Shown: one piece after another, positions 7,171 to 16,036 of the stretch
Position numbering within the stretch: position 1 is the stretch's first letter
Layout of the letters: the number at the start of each line of letters is the position of its first letter
NCBI RefSeq assembly: GCF_001956985.1
Contig: NZ_CP019082.1
Span: forward strand, 6,262,001 to 6,326,000
Origin: Paludisphaera borealis
GTDB lineage: Bacteria; Planctomycetota; Planctomycetia; Isosphaerales; Isosphaeraceae
Direction of reading: 5' to 3'
Length of the DNA stretch: 64,000 nt
The notes under the pieces: generated by a model
What the model saw: the letters and a program-made list of their open reading frames with translations, nothing else
Database searches by the model: none
Told to the model about the DNA's origin: nothing
Made by a program: the position numbers and the translations under genes

Positions 7171-8910
7171 TCACTCGCTCCGGTCGAAAATCCGCTTTCC
7201 GTCGAGATAGGTGGACAAGACGCGCGTCGCGCGGATCTCGGCCTCGGGGCAGGCCAGCAGGTCGCGGTCGATGACGGTGAAGTCCGCCCGTTTGCCCGCT
7301 TCGAGCGACCCGATCTTGTCTTCCAGGAAGAGGAGCTTGGCGTTGTTGATGGTGTAGAGGCGGATCGCCTGCTCTCGGGTCAGGGCCTCCTCGGGGTGGA
7401 GCCGGCCCTCGTAGCCTTTTGCCCGCCGCGAGACGGCGACCCACATCCCCAGGAACGGGTTGTAGGGGTTGATCGACCGCAGCGAGCCGATCTTCTGCAT
7501 GTGGTCCGATCCGCCCCCGACCACGACCCCCGCCGCGAAGAGGCTTCTCAGCGGCTGGAAAAAGCGCAGGCGGTCATTACCGAAATGGGCCGACAGCGTC
7601 GGCGTGTCGAGGTAGAGCCAGGCCGGCTGGACGTCCACCGCGACGCCCAGGCGCGAGGCCTTCTCGATCGCCTCGCGACTCATGAAATTCGAGTGGGTGA
7701 TGCAGGGTCTGGTCGGCCCGACGGGGGTTTGCTTGTCGACCTCCTCATAAGCGTCGAGCAGCGCGTGCACGGCGCCGTCGCCGACGCTGTGGGCCGTGAA
7801 CTGAAGGCCCGACTCGACGGCCGCGCGGACCATCGGCACAAGTCGCTCGCGCGGGATGAACAGCACGCCCTTATAGGTCGGGTCGTCGATCGAATAGATT
7901 TTGCTGACTCCCCACGGCTCGCGCATGAAGGCGCTGCCGGTGAGCATGCCGCCGTCGAGGTAGAGTTTGACGCCGACGATCCGGAGCATCGGCCCGCCCC
8001 GACGGAGCGGATGAGCGGCCACCCGGCGGATCTCCGCGAGGATCTCGTCGATGGGGCCGAGATTGGTCACTCCGTGCGAGACGCCCATGCGGATCGACAG
8101 CGCGCCGGCCTCGTGCAGTCGCCCATAGCGCTCGACCGCCTGAGCGTCGGCGTCGCGATCGATCACGGCGGTGATGCCCACCGAGTTATAGTCGGCGAAG
8201 AGTTCGACCAGGCGTTTATCCCGGTCCAATTCCGAGGGCGCGCGCTCCGACGGAGTCGCTTTCACATACCGGGTGAGGTTGCGGAGGATTCCCGTCGGCG
8301 CGCCGGTGGCGGGGTCGATCTCGACCTTTCCGGGGCCCTCCGGGCGGAAATCCTTATCGATCCCGCTGAGCTTCAGGGCCGCCGAATTGAGCGAGGCGTC
8401 CGGGCCCGTCGCGAACAGCACGGGGTTCGCGGGCGCGACCCGGTCGAGTTCCTCGCGCGTCGGGTAGCGCCGCTCTTTCAGCCGGGTGATGAACACCTGG
8501 CGGACGACGACCCACTTGTCGGGCCCCAGTGCGACGGCCCGCGCGCGAATGTAGTCCAGGACGTCTCCGATCGTCTCCATTTCGGGGATCGGGTGGTCGA
8601 ACTCGGTCATGCTCGCATCGGTCGGGTGCGTGTGCGAGTCGATCAGCCCCGGAAGAACCATCCGGCCCCCGAGGTCGACCAGAACGGTTCCGGGCCCCTG
8701 GAGCTTGAGGACGTCGTCGTCGTCACCGACCCGCAGGAGCCGCCCCCCTTTGACGGCCAGGGCCTGTCGGACCGAGAAATCGCGGTCGACGGTGACGACC
8801 TTCCCATGGTGGAGGATGAGGTCGGCGACCTCGTCGCCCACGGCGTCGCGGCAGCCTCCGAACAGCGAGAGCAAACCGGCGATCCACCAAAGGGCGCGTG
8901 ACATCGTCAT
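7171..8910 (-). CDS. Exported YtcJ-like amidohydrolase
   Basis: Predicted length is 579 aa. The N-terminus is a signal peptide (RALWWIAGLLSLFGGC); the Cys could be a lipobox residue although the -3 position is atypical. The body is a metal-dependent amidohydrolase of the amidohydrolase_3 (YtcJ) type: the composite beta domain, then VLPGLIDSHTHP with the metal-binding HxH, later VDVQPAW and GGGSDHM, and a C-terminal ADFTVIDRD return to the beta domain. Such enzymes hydrolyse C-N or C-O bonds; the substrate is not predictable. Export suggests work on extracellular or periplasmic amides. Two Met codons (8910 and 8904) are possible starts and neither has a strong ribosome site. It stands alone, with 139 bases to the next gene upstream. 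Confidence 0.8.
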   Translation of the reverse strand: MTMSRALWWIAGLLSLFGGCRDAVGDEVADLILHHGKVVTVDRDFSVRQALAVKGGRLLRVGDDDDVLKLQGPGTVLVDLGGRMVLPGLIDSHTHPTDASMTEFDHPIPEMETIGDVLDYIRARAVALGPDKWVVVRQVFITRLKERRYPTREELDRVAPANPVLFATGPDASLNSAALKLSGIDKDFRPEGPGKVEIDPATGAPTGILRNLTRYVKATPSERAPSELDRDKRLVELFADYNSVGITAVIDRDADAQAVERYGRLHEAGALSIRMGVSHGVTNLGPIDEILAEIRRVAAHPLRRGGPMLRIVGVKLYLDGGMLTGSAFMREPWGVSKIYSIDDPTYKGVLFIPRERLVPMVRAAVESGLQFTAHSVGDGAVHALLDAYEEVDKQTPVGPTRPCITHSNFMSREAIEKASRLGVAVDVQPAWLYLDTPTLSAHFGNDRLRFFQPLRSLFAAGVVVGGGSDHMQKIGSLRSINPYNPFLGMWVAVSRRAKGYEGRLHPEEALTREQAIRLYTINNAKLLFLEDKIGSLEAGKRADFTVIDRDLLACPEAEIRATRVLSTYLDGKRIFDRSE

Positions 8911-9049
8911 GGCGGGGACTCATCGGGAGGGGCTGGGCGGGCGCGGACGGATACCGGCCCGCCCGCGTTCCCAAGATCGTCCAGACTCGGAGCATAACCG
9001 AGGGGATCGGCCCGGGATACAAGGCCGCACCGCGCGACGGCGAATCGCT

Positions 9050-10687
9050 CTATTTGCCCTTGTTGAGTTGATCGTAGTACGAGCGGATGTGCTTCTCGAC
9101 GCTCTTGGGGATGCGCTGGTTCGAGAGCGCGTCGGCGGCCGAGCCGGTGGCGGCTTCGAGTTCCCCCTGGATGTCGATCTTGCTCTCGCCCTTGACGGTC
9201 TTGCTGGGGTCCGTGAAGCCCTGGAAGATCGCCTTCCCCTTGCGGATCTGCTGCTGGACCTTGGTGGTGTAGAGCGAGGTCTTGTCGGCCGCCTCGGCGC
9301 GATCGCCGGCGCCCCGGCCGCGACTGCCGCCGTTGTTGCTGTTGCCGCGTCGGTCGCTGCCGGGGCCCATGCCGCCCATGCTGTCGCCGAGCTGGTTCAT
9401 GGCGTCCATGTTCATCCCATCCTTGGCGTCCATGACGTCGGCCATCGCGCCGTCGAGGGCTTCCATCTCCTCAAGCTGCTTGGCCATGTCGGCGACTTGC
9501 TTTTCGGACATCCCGAGCGCCTCGGCGGCCTTCTTCGCGTCGCCTTTCTCCAGGGCCTTCTGAGCCTCGCCGAGCTTGCCGGCGAGCTGCTCAAGCTGCT
9601 TGAGGTTCTTGGCCTGCTGCTTGAGCTTCTCCAACTCGCGCTCGTGCTGCTCCTTGCTCAGGCCGCCGTTCTTGAGGGCTTCGTCGAGTTGCTTCTTGCG
9701 CTGGTCCATATTGGCCAGGTCGTTGAGCTTCTTGGCCATCTCGCCAAGCTGTTCCTTGAGGGCTTTCTTCTCGTTGGGCGTCAGCTTGTCGGACTTCATC
9801 TTCTCCTGCAACTCTTTGATCTGCTCGGCGGCCTTCTTGAAGTCGCCCCGGGCGAGTTCCTTGGCGAGCTGGTCGGCGGGGCCTTTTTCGCCCATCTCCT
9901 TGAGCTGCTGAAGCTGCTTGCTCACCTGCTCGGGACTGCCGAGCTGTTTCTGGCGATCCTTGAGGGCGTCGCTGAGCTTGTTCATCTCGACCAGGAGCTT
10001 GTCCTTCTGAGACGGCGGGGCCTTGCCCAGCTCTTCCGACTTTTTCTCGATCTGGGCCAGCAGCTTCTCGGCCTCGGGGAACTTCTCCTTGTCGATCTTC
10101 TCGCGCTGGCTGGCGATCTTCTTGGTCAACGCCTCGGACTTCTTGGCGATCGCCGCGGGGTCGAGCTTCGCCGTCGTCCGGGCCTGGACCGTCGAAGTGA
10201 CCCAGGAGGGGACGAATAGAATCGCCACTGCGAGCGCGGCCGGGATCGCCATGACCCACGCACGGCGCGGCAGCCTTGGCCCGAACGCCGAGGTCACGTC
10301 GACCTGCTCCAGCTTGCGGATCGCGTCGGCGATCAGCGCCCGGCCCACGGGCGATTCGCGGAGGTCGTCCGGCAGGGTCAACGCCGTGCTGATCCGCTCG
10401 TTGAGCTTGTACGCCCGGTCGACGGCCACCGCCGCGTCGAGCCGGCTCGGACCGCTGAAAACCGCGACGAGGGCCGCGATCACGAACCCCACCCCGGCCG
10501 CCACGGCGAACGGAACCCATTCCGCGCAGGGCAGAGGGCGGTTGAGGACCTTGAACACCCCGAGAACGACCGCCACGACCAGGAGCGCCCCGGTCCACGA
10601 CCAGACCCCGGCGGTCACGAACCGCTGGAACCGCAACCGCCTGAAAACCCGAGCCACGGGCTTTTCCAGCTCTCGCAACGTGACCAT
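9050..10687 (-). CDS. Membrane protein with a very long charged coiled coil (DUF4175-like N-terminus)
   Basis: Predicted length is 545 aa from ATG 10687, preceded by GGGGGA; the ORF runs 14 codons further upstream but without support. The first ~60 residues hold two membrane segments (WTGALLVVAVVLGVFKVL and AVAAGVGFVIAALVAVF), then a region (LDAAVAVDRAYKLNERISTALTL) like the head of DUF4175-type proteins, and a third hydrophobic segment near residue 150. About 250 residues of Lys/Glu/Leu/Gln-rich coiled coil follow, then a Met/Gly/Asn-rich linker and a conserved-looking tail ending in HIRSYYDQLNKGK. Homologues of this layout usually sit near MoxR/VWA operons, and one lies 7 kb downstream here. 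A structural envelope role is inferred only. Confidence 0.75.
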   Translation of the reverse strand: MVTLRELEKPVARVFRRLRFQRFVTAGVWSWTGALLVVAVVLGVFKVLNRPLPCAEWVPFAVAAGVGFVIAALVAVFSGPSRLDAAVAVDRAYKLNERISTALTLPDDLRESPVGRALIADAIRKLEQVDVTSAFGPRLPRRAWVMAIPAALAVAILFVPSWVTSTVQARTTAKLDPAAIAKKSEALTKKIASQREKIDKEKFPEAEKLLAQIEKKSEELGKAPPSQKDKLLVEMNKLSDALKDRQKQLGSPEQVSKQLQQLKEMGEKGPADQLAKELARGDFKKAAEQIKELQEKMKSDKLTPNEKKALKEQLGEMAKKLNDLANMDQRKKQLDEALKNGGLSKEQHERELEKLKQQAKNLKQLEQLAGKLGEAQKALEKGDAKKAAEALGMSEKQVADMAKQLEEMEALDGAMADVMDAKDGMNMDAMNQLGDSMGGMGPGSDRRGNSNNGGSRGRGAGDRAEAADKTSLYTTKVQQQIRKGKAIFQGFTDPSKTVKGESKIDIQGELEAATGSAADALSNQRIPKSVEKHIRSYYDQLNKGK

Positions 10688-10777
10688 GTCATCCCCCGGC
10701 GCTCTTGTAGAAAAAGACCTCGAAGACAAGCTCCGACGAACGTAGTACCGATCAGTCTACGCCGTCGCGAGCCTCAA

Positions 10778-10880
10778 ATACAAGCCCGAAGCGCAAGCGA
10801 GTGAATTGTTTTGAAATGACGGCCGCCGCCGCGCGCGACGAGGTCCGGGAGATTCACTCGCTGGCGCTTCGGGCTCGTAT
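10778..10880. repeat. Long hairpin repeat, copy 2, with CATTTTGCATG tail
   Basis: Inverted arms 10778-10806 and 10852-10880 carry the family core (AAGCCCGAAGCGCAAGCGAG and CTCGCTGGCGCTTCGGGC) around a 45-base loop. About 26 bases further on is the tail motif CCCATTTTGCATGAGGCCGG (10907-10926). The element lies in the divergent gap upstream of the first ECF sigma factor gene; the second sigma factor gene has the equivalent element in the same place. Confidence 0.9.
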
Positions 10881-10987
10881 TCGGAGGCCCCCCGGCGGGC
10901 GCGATCCCCATTTTGCATGAGGCCGGGGGGCGCCACGGCGTCATGATGGTTTGTAATCGATGGTCCAATAGAAATTCACGCTCGAAC

Positions 10988-11064
10988 TTCCAGAAATCCA
11001 GATTGGGAGGCGGTCTTGGTGCAGTAATCTCTGGAAAGGGGTCGAGAACAGGGAGCAGTCCGCC
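10988..11064 (+). promoter_or_regulatory. Conserved upstream block of ECF sigma factor A
   Basis: The ~77 bases before the start codon are closely matched by 13344-13418 before the second ECF gene: AATCCAGATTGGG, CTTGGTGCAGTAA and GGGGTCGAG occur in the same order and spacing. Conservation outside the coding sequence suggests a shared promoter, possibly one recognised by the sigma factors themselves. The duplication could also be recent enough to explain it. Confidence 0.55.
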
Positions 11065-13074
11065 ATGATTCGGTCACAACAAACCTCGGTCGGCAGGGAG
11101 CTGGAGCGTCTGCTCCGCGACGGAATTCGGCCGGCGCTCAGCGATGCGCGGCTGCTCGACCGCTACCTCGTCGACCACGACGAGTCGGCCTTCGAGACCC
11201 TCGTCGAGCGGCACGGGCCCATGGTCGTGTCGCTCTGTCGCCGCTACCTTCGCGATCCGCGCGACGTCGAGGACGCCTTCCAGGCGACGTTCTTGATCCT
11301 CGTCCGCAAGGGATCGAGCCTGCGTGACGCGGCTTCGCTTTCAAGCTGGCTGTACGGCGTGGCTTATCGCGTCGCGGCGCGGGCGCGGGCTGACGTGATG
11401 AAGCGACGTGCCCGCGAGGGCGAGCCGGACGGCCTGCCGCAAGCCCTTGCACCGCTCGCGCAGCCGCCCGACGACTCGCTCGAAACCCTCGACGCCGAGC
11501 TGAGCCGGCTTCCGGAGAAGTACCGCGCGCCGCTGATTCTCTGTTACCTCGAAGGTCGGACGCACGAGCAGGCCGCCGCCGAGCTGGGCTGGCCGGTCGG
11601 CACGGTCCGCAGCCGGATGGCCAAAGCCCGCTCGATTCTGGAGACGCGATTGACCCGTCGCGGACTGGACGCCTCGGCCTGCCTGGCGGTTTTGCGGCCG
11701 GAATTCTTCCTCACCTCCACGGTCCTTCCCTCGCTGACGTCCATCTCCACCACGTGGCCGGCGACGGCCCTTGCTCAAGGAGTTCTCGCTGCGATGCTGA
11801 TCTCTCAATTGAAATGGATCGGAGTCGGAACGACGGCCGTCGGCCTCCTCGCCGCGTCGGTCGGCATGGGCGCCCTGGCGGTCAACACGCCGGCCAGCCT
11901 CGAAGACGTTCCCAGCAGGCCCACTCAGGCGGCGAAGCCGACACCGGTACCGACGCCGTCTCCCCGGCCGATTCCTCGGCCTCAGCCTAGACCGAACGAC
12001 GACGTGCAGGCCCGGCTCGCGGAGATGGAGCAGAAGATCGATCGGCTGATGGAGCTGCTTCACCGCATGGAAGAGCGTTCCTTGACCACCGCCGGCAGGC
12101 TCCCGGGTCCGTTCGAAGCTGAGCAGGACAGCCCCGAGCCGCCCCGCGCATTACATCCCCCGGCCCGGGCCCTGCCGCCCCCCGAACCCGCTTCTCCTCC
12201 CGGCGAGGCTCCCTCACGCCCTGATGCACCGCCAGGCATTCCCGAGGACGCGCCCCACCCGGACGCGCCGCCCCGTGCCGAGGCTCCCCCGGTCGAGGTC
12301 CCGGAGCCTCCCTCGCCCCCACTCCCCCCCGGCGAGCCGCCGGCCGAGTCGGCCCCGAGTCCTCTTAACACCACCTCGGAAACGCCGATCGCCGTGGCGT
12401 CGCCGCCCCGGACCGTTCCGCCCCCGGCCGCGGTCGACCCGCTCGCATCGACCGCGAGTCTGCCCGTCCTGCCGCCATCGCCGGCTCAACCCTCGCCGTA
12501 CCCCGAGACGGCCCCATTACCTGCTAGCGTCGAGGTCCGACCATTCTCGCCAATGGCTCTGGCCGACACGAACACCGGGGGGATCGGGACGTCGAGAACG
12601 ATGGTCGATCTCGTGCTTGCAAGACGCGAGCGCGGCGGCGTTCGTGAAATCGAGGCGCTTCTTCAGAACCTGCATAAGCGACAGCAGCGCAACGACGAGC
12701 TGAGGGCGCAACGCGTCATTTCCGAGGCCGATTCCATCGTTCCAACCGAACTCGCCCGAATCCTCGTGGCGCAGCTCAGAGAGCTCGAGGACGAGTTCGA
12801 GTTCGATGAGCAGTACATGAAGAATCTGGAACAATCGACCGCGGAAGGCAGGCTAGAGGTCGAGAAACTATTGAGGAGTATGAACGAGGTCGAGGGCGCG
12901 AGATCAAAGGGTAGAATCGAGGAAAAGATTCATCGACTGAATCAAGCCACGGATCGGCTGGAGAACGAACATCGTACGAGATCGCGCGAGTTCGAGATGA
13001 ACAAGTCTCGACAAAAGAATGTCCGCCGACTGATCGAATGGGCCGAGGAGCATTTCAAGGAGCTTAAGATCTGA
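11065..13074 (+). CDS. ECF sigma factor with membrane-anchored C-terminal extension (copy A)
   Basis: Predicted length is 669 aa, more than three times a plain ECF factor. Region 2 (about residues 40-112, with [16 protein letters not shown]) and region 4 (about 142-195, with [16 protein letters not shown] and [12 protein letters not shown]) are complete, so promoter recognition should be intact. A membrane segment follows at about 252-274 ([23 protein letters not shown]). Beyond it lies a ~200-residue Pro/Ala/Glu-rich linker and a ~130-residue coiled coil ending in WAEEHFKEL. The layout suggests a membrane-tethered sigma factor whose far domain senses or is clipped; this is inference. No separate anti-sigma gene is adjacent. 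It is a tandem paralogue of the next gene, sharing also the upstream DNA. Confidence 0.85.
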   Translation: MIRSQQTSVGRELERLLRDGIRPALSDARLLDRYLVDHDESAFETLVERHGPMVVSLCRRYLRDPRDVEDAFQATFLILVRKGSSLRDAASLSSWLYGVAYRVAARARADVMKRRAREGEPDGLPQALAPLAQPPDDSLETLDAELSRLPEKYRAPLILCYLEGRTHEQAAAELGWPVGTVRSRMAKARSILETRLTRRGLDASACLAVLRPEFFLTSTVLPSLTSISTTWPATALAQGVLAAMLISQLKWIGVGTTAVGLLAASVGMGALAVNTPASLEDVPSRPTQAAKPTPVPTPSPRPIPRPQPRPNDDVQARLAEMEQKIDRLMELLHRMEERSLTTAGRLPGPFEAEQDSPEPPRALHPPARALPPPEPASPPGEAPSRPDAPPGIPEDAPHPDAPPRAEAPPVEVPEPPSPPLPPGEPPAESAPSPLNTTSETPIAVASPPRTVPPPAAVDPLASTASLPVLPPSPAQPSPYPETAPLPASVEVRPFSPMALADTNTGGIGTSRTMVDLVLARRERGGVREIEALLQNLHKRQQRNDELRAQRVISEADSIVPTELARILVAQLRELEDEFEFDEQYMKNLEQSTAEGRLEVEKLLRSMNEVEGARSKGRIEEKIHRLNQATDRLENEHRTRSREFEMNKSRQKNVRRLIEWAEEHFKELKI

Positions 13075-13098
13075 ACGTTGAGGCACCTCAAGTTCGCC

Positions 13099-13114
13099 TA
13101 ACCCGTCTGGGTTA
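13099..13114 (+). terminator. Short hairpin after ECF sigma factor A
   Basis: TAACCC and GGGTTA flank a four-base loop 25 bases after the stop codon. The stem is perfect but has no following T run, so termination is only possible. Confidence 0.3.
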
Positions 13115-13125
13115 CCTTCATAGAT

Positions 13126-13252
13126 TGCCATGAAAATAGTCGCGCGAGGGCATGCACTGGTTCGTCCCAAGGCTATTTTCATGGCAGCCCGAAGCGCCAG
13201 CGAGGGGATGGCCTCGGAGACTTGAAAACACTCCCTCGCTTGCGCTTCGGGC
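13126..13252. repeat. Long hairpin repeat, copy 3, nested beside a second inverted repeat
   Basis: A perfect 14-base inverted pair, TGCCATGAAAATAG (13126-13139) and CTATTTTCATGGCA (13173-13186), is followed directly by the family hairpin with arms GCCCGAAGCGCCAGCGAGGG (13187-13206) and its partner around 13233-13252. The tail motif CCCATTCTCATGAGGTCGGG lies at 13288-13307. The first pair contains the same CATGAAAAT core as the tail, in the opposite direction, so this copy seems to have the tail motif on both sides. Confidence 0.85.
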
Positions 13253-13343
13253 TCGTATTGAGAGGCCGTTCGCGGCACGACCCAGTTCCCATTCTCATGA
13301 GGTCGGGAACCCCAAGCTGGGGCATGACGATTCGCCGAGATCT

Positions 13344-13418
13344 TTCCAAAATCCAGATTGGGCGGCCGCCTTGGTGCAGTAACCTCGAAGTGGGGTCGAG
13401 CACGAGGAGCCGCCAGAC
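13344..13418 (+). promoter_or_regulatory. Conserved upstream block of ECF sigma factor B
   Basis: Matches the block before sigma factor A (AATCCAGATTGGG, CTTGGTGCAGTAA, GGGGTCGAG in the same order). It ends with CGAGGAGCCGCCAGAC, which provides a GAGGAG ribosome site before the ATG at 13419. Confidence 0.55.
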
Positions 13419-15263
13419 ATGATTCGGACGCGACAGACGACGATCGGAAGGGATCTGGAACGCCTGCTGCGAGACGGCGTCAGGCCGGCGCGAGGCGATG
13501 CGTACTTGCTCGACCGCTATCTCGGCGAGCGCGACGAGGCGGCTTTCGAGACGCTCGTCGAGCGGCACGGACCGATGGTGTTGTCGCTCTGCCGCCGCTA
13601 CCTCCGCGATCCGCGCGACGTCGAGGACGCGTTTCAGGCGACGTTCTTGATCCTCGTCCGAAAAGGGCCCGGACTGCGCGACAAGTCGTCGCTTTCAAGC
13701 TGGCTGTATGGCGTGGCGTACCGCGTCGCGGTGCGGTCCCGGTCCAACCTGTTGAAGCGTCGGGCGCGCGAAGTCCAGACCGACGCGATTCTCCAGGCCC
13801 CCGCGCGGACCACGAATCCGCCCGACGACTCGGTGGAGACGCTCGACGCCGAGCTGAGCCGGCTGCCGGAGAAGTATCGTGCTCCGATGATTCTCTGTTA
13901 TCTCGAAGGTCGGACGCACGAGCAGGCCGCCGCCGAGCTGGGCTGGCCGGTCGGCACAGTCCGCAGCCGCATGGCCAAAGCCCGCGCAATCCTCGCTCGC
14001 CGGCTCTCGCGACTCGGACTCGATGCACCTGCGAGCCTCGCGTTGTCGCGGCCGGATCTCCTTGTCGAAACGCTCTCCACCACGGTTCCTGCCTCACTCG
14101 TTCAAGCGACCTCGGAGGTCGCTGGCCGGTTCGTCGGCATCGCGGCGCGGGGCACCGGCGGGGCGGCTTCGGTCACGTCCATCTCCACCACATGGCCGGC
14201 GACGGCCCTTGCTCAAGGAGTTCTCACTGCGATGCTGATCTCCCAGTTGAAATGGATTGGACTCGGGACGACCGCCCTCGGCCTCCTCGCCGCGACGGCC
14301 GGCATGGGCGCCTGGGCGGTGACCCCGCCGTCCAAACTAGAAGGCGATCCCAACCCCGTCCAGGAATCGAAACCGGCCGAGGCGAAACCGGCGCCCGCAC
14401 AGACGTTACCGGGTGCTCAGCCGCAGACGCGGCCCCAAGTTGTTGACGTGGAAGCGCGACTCGCTGAGATGGACCGCAAGATGGATCGGCTCATGGAGCG
14501 GTTTGAGCGGATGATGACTCCCGCCGCGCCTCAGTCGCCGGCCGCGGCCGCGCCGCCGGTCGAGCCGGCGGGCACCGAGGCCCCGCCGCCCGCCTCGCCC
14601 AGGCCTCGCGTCCGCGCTCGCGGAGCCGAGCCGTCCCCGGCGTTCCCTTTAAATCCCAGGTCCGACGATGAGAGAAGGAATCCGTCACCGACTTTCAAGG
14701 ACCCAACCGACGGCGGACTCCGAGAGATCGAGGCTCGCCTGATGAACGCACTCAATCGCCATACTCTCACGAAGGCGCTTTTTGAGAGGGGGCAGCTTTC
14801 TCAGTTGGAGAATTTCGCCCCCCTGGAAGAATCCCGCGTGCTGATCGCTCGTCTCAAGGGAATAGAGGATCAACTGACGGGGGAACTGGAGTTCGTCGAG
14901 ACGATCGAGTCGCCCAGCGTGGGAGCGGAGGTCCTGGAAGCGCAAAGCCGTCAGCAGGATGCGAGACTCGCTGTTGAACGATATCAAGCACTTGCCAAGC
15001 AACACTCCACCTTCAAGCCCGCGTTAGCCGATGCCGAAATGGGGCTGCGAGTCGCGTCTTTCGAGTTGTTCGTCAAGAAAAAGGAACTGGAAAGGTGCAA
15101 ATTGCAGGAGGGCCTGCTCCGAACTCGCCTGAAGCAGGCCCAACGCATCCTGGACTGGGCCAAGAGCCACTTCAAGGAGCTTGGCAGCCTGGACGGTCCA
15201 GCTTTCGATCAGCCCGCTCCAGGGGTGCCGATCGTTGCTCCGCCGCCGCCCTCAGCCCGCTGA
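13419..15263 (+). CDS. ECF sigma factor with membrane-anchored C-terminal extension (copy B)
   Basis: Predicted length is 614 aa. Regions 2 and 4 are nearly the same as in copy A ([37 protein letters not shown]), which shows a tandem duplication. The protein differs after region 4: about 25 extra residues precede the membrane segment (WIGLGTTALGLLAATAGMG), the proline-rich linker is shorter, and the coiled coil diverges but ends with the same pattern (ILDWAKSHFKEL). The DNA-binding parts are thus kept while the outer parts diverge, which suggests the same promoters read in response to different signals. The gene ends 12 bases inside the convergent hydrolase gene. Both paralogues are preceded by the same regulatory block and hairpin. 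Confidence 0.85.
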   Translation: MIRTRQTTIGRDLERLLRDGVRPARGDAYLLDRYLGERDEAAFETLVERHGPMVLSLCRRYLRDPRDVEDAFQATFLILVRKGPGLRDKSSLSSWLYGVAYRVAVRSRSNLLKRRAREVQTDAILQAPARTTNPPDDSVETLDAELSRLPEKYRAPMILCYLEGRTHEQAAAELGWPVGTVRSRMAKARAILARRLSRLGLDAPASLALSRPDLLVETLSTTVPASLVQATSEVAGRFVGIAARGTGGAASVTSISTTWPATALAQGVLTAMLISQLKWIGLGTTALGLLAATAGMGAWAVTPPSKLEGDPNPVQESKPAEAKPAPAQTLPGAQPQTRPQVVDVEARLAEMDRKMDRLMERFERMMTPAAPQSPAAAAPPVEPAGTEAPPPASPRPRVRARGAEPSPAFPLNPRSDDERRNPSPTFKDPTDGGLREIEARLMNALNRHTLTKALFERGQLSQLENFAPLEESRVLIARLKGIEDQLTGELEFVETIESPSVGAEVLEAQSRQQDARLAVERYQALAKQHSTFKPALADAEMGLRVASFELFVKKKELERCKLQEGLLRTRLKQAQRILDWAKSHFKELGSLDGPAFDQPAPGVPIVAPPPPSAR

Positions 15264-15815
15264 TCCCGACTTGATCAGGCCGCTGATCGCCTTGAATTCG
15301 GGGCGGTCGGCGGTCTCGCACCATTCGAAGAGGACGGCTTCGGTGGTGGAGATGGTCGCGCCGGCGTTTTCGAGGCGGCGCAGCGCGAACTTCTGGTCGG
15401 AGCTGCTCCGGGAGGCGACGGCGTCGGCAGGGATCTGGACGCGGAAGCCGAGATCGAGCAGTTCCAGAGCCGTCTGGGCGACGCAGACGTGCGCCTCGAT
15501 GCCCGCAAGGGTGATGTGGCGGATGTGGCGGCCGTAAAGCTGTTCGAGGATCTGGGGCACTGCGCAGCACTGGAACGCGAGCTTCGACGGTCGGTCCGGG
15601 ATCAATTCGGCGATCGCCGGGATCGTGGCGCCGAGGCCCTTGGGGTACTGCTCGGTGGCTGACGCCGGGATGTTCAGCAGCTTCGCCCCGTGGATCAGCC
15701 GGACGGCGTTGGCCACGAGGCGTTCACGGTCGGGAATCGCCGCGATCAGCTTTTCCTGGACGTCGATCACCAGCAACGCGCCTCGGGGCGCGGTCAGTCG
15801 TTGGGTTGCGCGCAT
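15252..15815 (-). CDS. Isochorismatase-like cysteine hydrolase
   Basis: Predicted length is 187 aa from ATG 15815, which is preceded by GGAGGAAAAGAACG; the longer reading from 15887 is not needed. The family triad is visible: Asp in ALLVIDVQEKL, Lys in PSKLAF, and the nucleophile Cys in GIEAHVCVAQTAL, which also has the cis-peptide context typical of this fold. Relatives include YcaC-type hydrolases and nicotinamidases; substrate cannot be told. The protein is cytoplasmic, with no signal sequence. It converges on the second ECF sigma factor gene with a 12-base overlap and is divergent from the PAS/GAF/receiver gene. Confidence 0.85.
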   Translation of the reverse strand: MRATQRLTAPRGALLVIDVQEKLIAAIPDRERLVANAVRLIHGAKLLNIPASATEQYPKGLGATIPAIAELIPDRPSKLAFQCCAVPQILEQLYGRHIRHITLAGIEAHVCVAQTALELLDLGFRVQIPADAVASRSSSDQKFALRRLENAGATISTTEAVLFEWCETADRPEFKAISGLIKSGSAG

Positions 15816-16036
15816 CGTTCTTTTCCTCCATTCGGGTCGGCCCGTTCCGGGCGGTTCGCCCTGCAAAATCTGGGCCGTCGTCTCCATCCGTCGTCCCTAT
15901 TATAAGGGCTGCTCCTTGCCGGCGGGAGATCGGCGGACTACGATGTTTTTTGGAATGCCGTCGACCCGGACTTTCGCGGCTCCCCCTGCCTGTCGTGCTC
16001 GATCCGAATTCGTTTAGCCTGGACTGGGTTACCCAC

